Source: JAWKSY01 sp041402125
GTDB taxonomy: Bacteria; Planctomycetota; GCA-002687715; DRQF01
Assembly: GCA_041402125.1 (NCBI GenBank)
Contig: JAWKSY010000006.1
Coordinates: forward strand, 62,001 to 126,000
Reading direction: 5' to 3'
Length of the DNA: 64,000 nt
Shown here: positions 62,831 through 64,000 of the stretch, one piece after another
Layout of the letters: each line of letters starts with the position of its first letter
Numbering within the stretch: the stretch's first letter is position 1
Notes under the pieces: model-generated
Told to the model about the DNA's origin: nothing
Databases searched by the model: none
Seen by the model: the letters and a program-made list of their open reading frames with translations, nothing else
Translations under genes and position numbers: made by a program

Positions 62831-63859
62831 TCAACCGCCGGCGAATTCCCTCATCGCGGCGATGGCCGCGTCCACGTCCGCGTCGTCGAGATCGCGGTGC
62901 AGGACGAAGCGCATCCGATCGGCGTCCAGCGCCAGCGCGAGCACGTCCCGCTCGCCGAGGGCGCGCTGCGCCTCGCGGGCGCGACCCGCGATCCGCAGGT
63001 AGACCATGTTCGTCTCGGGGGCCTCGACCTCGACGCCGGGGAGCTTCGCGAACTCCGCGCCGAGCCGCGCCGCGCGTCGATGATCGTCGACGAGTCGGCC
63101 GCGGTTGTCGCGGAGCGCCACGAGACCCGCCGCCGCGAGCACGCCCGCCTGCCGCATGCCGCCGCCGAAGAGCTTGCGGACGCGGCGAGCCTCGGCCCCG
63201 AAGGCGGCGTCGCCGAGAACGAGCGAGCCGACCGGCGCGCCGAGTCCCTTCGACAGGCAGCACGAGACGGAGTGCGCGGGCCGCGCCCAGTCGCGCAGCG
63301 CGATCCCCGTCGCCGCCTCGGCGTTGGCGATGCGCGCCCCGTCGAGGTGGACCCGCAGCCCCTTCTCGTCGGCGAGGGCCCGGCAGGCCTCGAGGTAGGA
63401 GAGCGGAAGGACCGCGCCCCCCGCCCCGTTGTGCGTGTTCTCGAGCGCGAGGACGCCGCTGCGCGGCCAGTGCTCGTTGTCGCCGCGAACGGCGGCGCGG
63501 ATCGCCTCGAGGGGCATCGCGCCGCGCTCGCCCCGGATCGTCCGCGCCTGGAGCCCCGAGAGCTGGGCGAGTCCGCCCTGCTCCCAGACGAAGGCGTGAC
63601 TCGATTCCTCGATGATGACCTCGTGGTCACGACGCGTGTGCACGCGCAGGGCGATCTGGTTCGCCATCGTCCCCGAGGGCACGAAGACCGCGGCCTCCTT
63701 CCCGAAGAGCTCGGCGCCGTAGGCCTCGAGCTCGCGCACGCTGGGGTCGTCGCCGAAGACGTCGTCCCCCAGCGGCGCGCGCATCATGGCCTCGTACATC
63801 GCGGCGTCGGGCCGCGTCACGGTGTCGCTGCGGAAGTCGGACCGGCCGGCGAAGCCCAC
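62831..63859 (-). CDS. ltaE: Low-specificity L-threonine aldolase
   Basis: The PLP enzyme splits threonine into glycine and acetaldehyde. The 342-residue protein has the N-terminal DFRSDTVTRPDAAMYEAMMR, GDDVFGDDPSVRELE, VHLDGARIANAEAATG and the PLP lysine in SCCLSKGLGAPVGSLVLGD. The GTG at 63859 lies four bases after the stop of the aminotransferase gene; the frame continuing further upstream is only the frameshifted end of that gene. It is the second gene of the operon. Confidence 0.9.
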   Translation of the reverse strand: MGFAGRSDFRSDTVTRPDAAMYEAMMRAPLGDDVFGDDPSVRELEAYGAELFGKEAAVFVPSGTMANQIALRVHTRRDHEVIIEESSHAFVWEQGGLAQLSGLQARTIRGERGAMPLEAIRAAVRGDNEHWPRSGVLALENTHNGAGGAVLPLSYLEACRALADEKGLRVHLDGARIANAEAATGIALRDWARPAHSVSCCLSKGLGAPVGSLVLGDAAFGAEARRVRKLFGGGMRQAGVLAAAGLVALRDNRGRLVDDHRRAARLGAEFAKLPGVEVEAPETNMVYLRIAGRAREAQRALGERDVLALALDADRMRFVLHRDLDDADVDAAIAAMREFAGG

Positions 63860-63863
63860 GACG

Positions 63864-64000
63864 TCAGGTCCGCAGCGCCGCCGAGATGCGCTCGAGAGCG
63901 CGCTCGATGTTGTCGCGGGAGTTCGCGAAGGAGAGCCGGATGAAGCCTCGCCGTGCTTGCCGAAGGCCGTGCCCGGCAGCACCGCGACGCCGGCCTGATC
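63864..64000 (-). CDS. Class I/II aminotransferase, C-terminal fragment, frameshifted
   Basis: Only the last 45 or so codons are inside the window. Read on the minus strand they give AGVAVLPGTAFGKHGE, then, after restoring one G in a GGG run near 63949, FIRLSFANSRDNIERALERI and a stop at 63866-63864. This is the typical C-terminus of AspC/AlaC-type PLP aminotransferases. The single-base loss in a homopolymer looks like a sequencing error. Confidence 0.75.
   Translation of the reverse strand, partial: SGRRRGAAGHGLRQARRGFIRLSFANSRDNIERALERISAALRT

Overview
The window is a very GC-rich (roughly 70 percent by eye), gene-dense bacterial chromosome segment with about 42 protein genes. I see no rRNA, tRNA, CRISPR array, prophage or insertion sequence. 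The gene content points to a member of the Planctomycetota or a close relative. The evidence is a large envelope cluster with von Willebrand A, squalene-cyclase-like and PQQ/TPR proteins, a Ser/Thr kinase with TPRs coupled to an ECF sigma factor, several secreted beta-sandwich, FG-GAP and beta-propeller proteins, and a poly-glycine lipoprotein. This placement is inferred from family content; no phylogenetic marker RNA is present.

Layout. Bases 2-16799 hold one co-directional cell-envelope gene cluster: a partial amidotransferase-fold membrane protein, a vWA protein, a PQQ/TPR protein, a squalene-cyclase-fold protein, a DUF4175-like membrane protein, a giant coiled-coil protein, a Ser/Gln-rich secreted protein and a second squalene-cyclase-fold lipoprotein. 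Start/stop overlaps or short gaps link most of them. Bases 16840-23079 run on the minus strand: kinase with TPRs, ECF sigma factor, zinc-ribbon/SHOCT membrane protein and HEAT-repeat protein. Bases 23274-27518 hold two tandem secreted paralogs that share an 18-base near-palindrome about 90 bases upstream. Bases 27656-41807 carry mostly housekeeping genes: nadD, hisS, a strongly promoted unknown lipoprotein, a pair of M16 peptidase-like proteins followed by miaA, and the overlapping ubiX-ubiA-holA-mutL set. Bases 42023-50983 contain a large Ig/propeller lipoprotein, a CPBP protease, ruvB-spoIID-tgt and cstA. Bases 51067-51306 are a REP-like palindromic tandem repeat. Bases 51332-60018 contain PDZ, SH3, PQQ-sugar-dehydrogenase, TPR, FG-GAP and EamA proteins. 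Bases 60034-64000 are a minus-strand operon: aminotransferase (partial), threonine aldolase, phosphomannomutase and larC.

Sequence quality. Clear reading-frame breaks cluster at about 3310-4370, 7760-7870, 13140-13437 and 63950, while the other genes are intact. The protein sequence continues sensibly across the breaks in other frames, so I read these genes as single genes carrying indels, most likely assembly errors, rather than as decayed genes.

Most interesting. (1) The envelope cluster, whose two squalene-cyclase-like members end in the identical residues FLPIFQR. (2) A C-terminal signature shared by four otherwise unrelated secreted proteins. (3) The tandem paralogs with their shared upstream palindrome. 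(4) The 77-base REP-like array. (5) A recurrent -10 box placed five or six bases before the start codon, suggesting leaderless transcripts.
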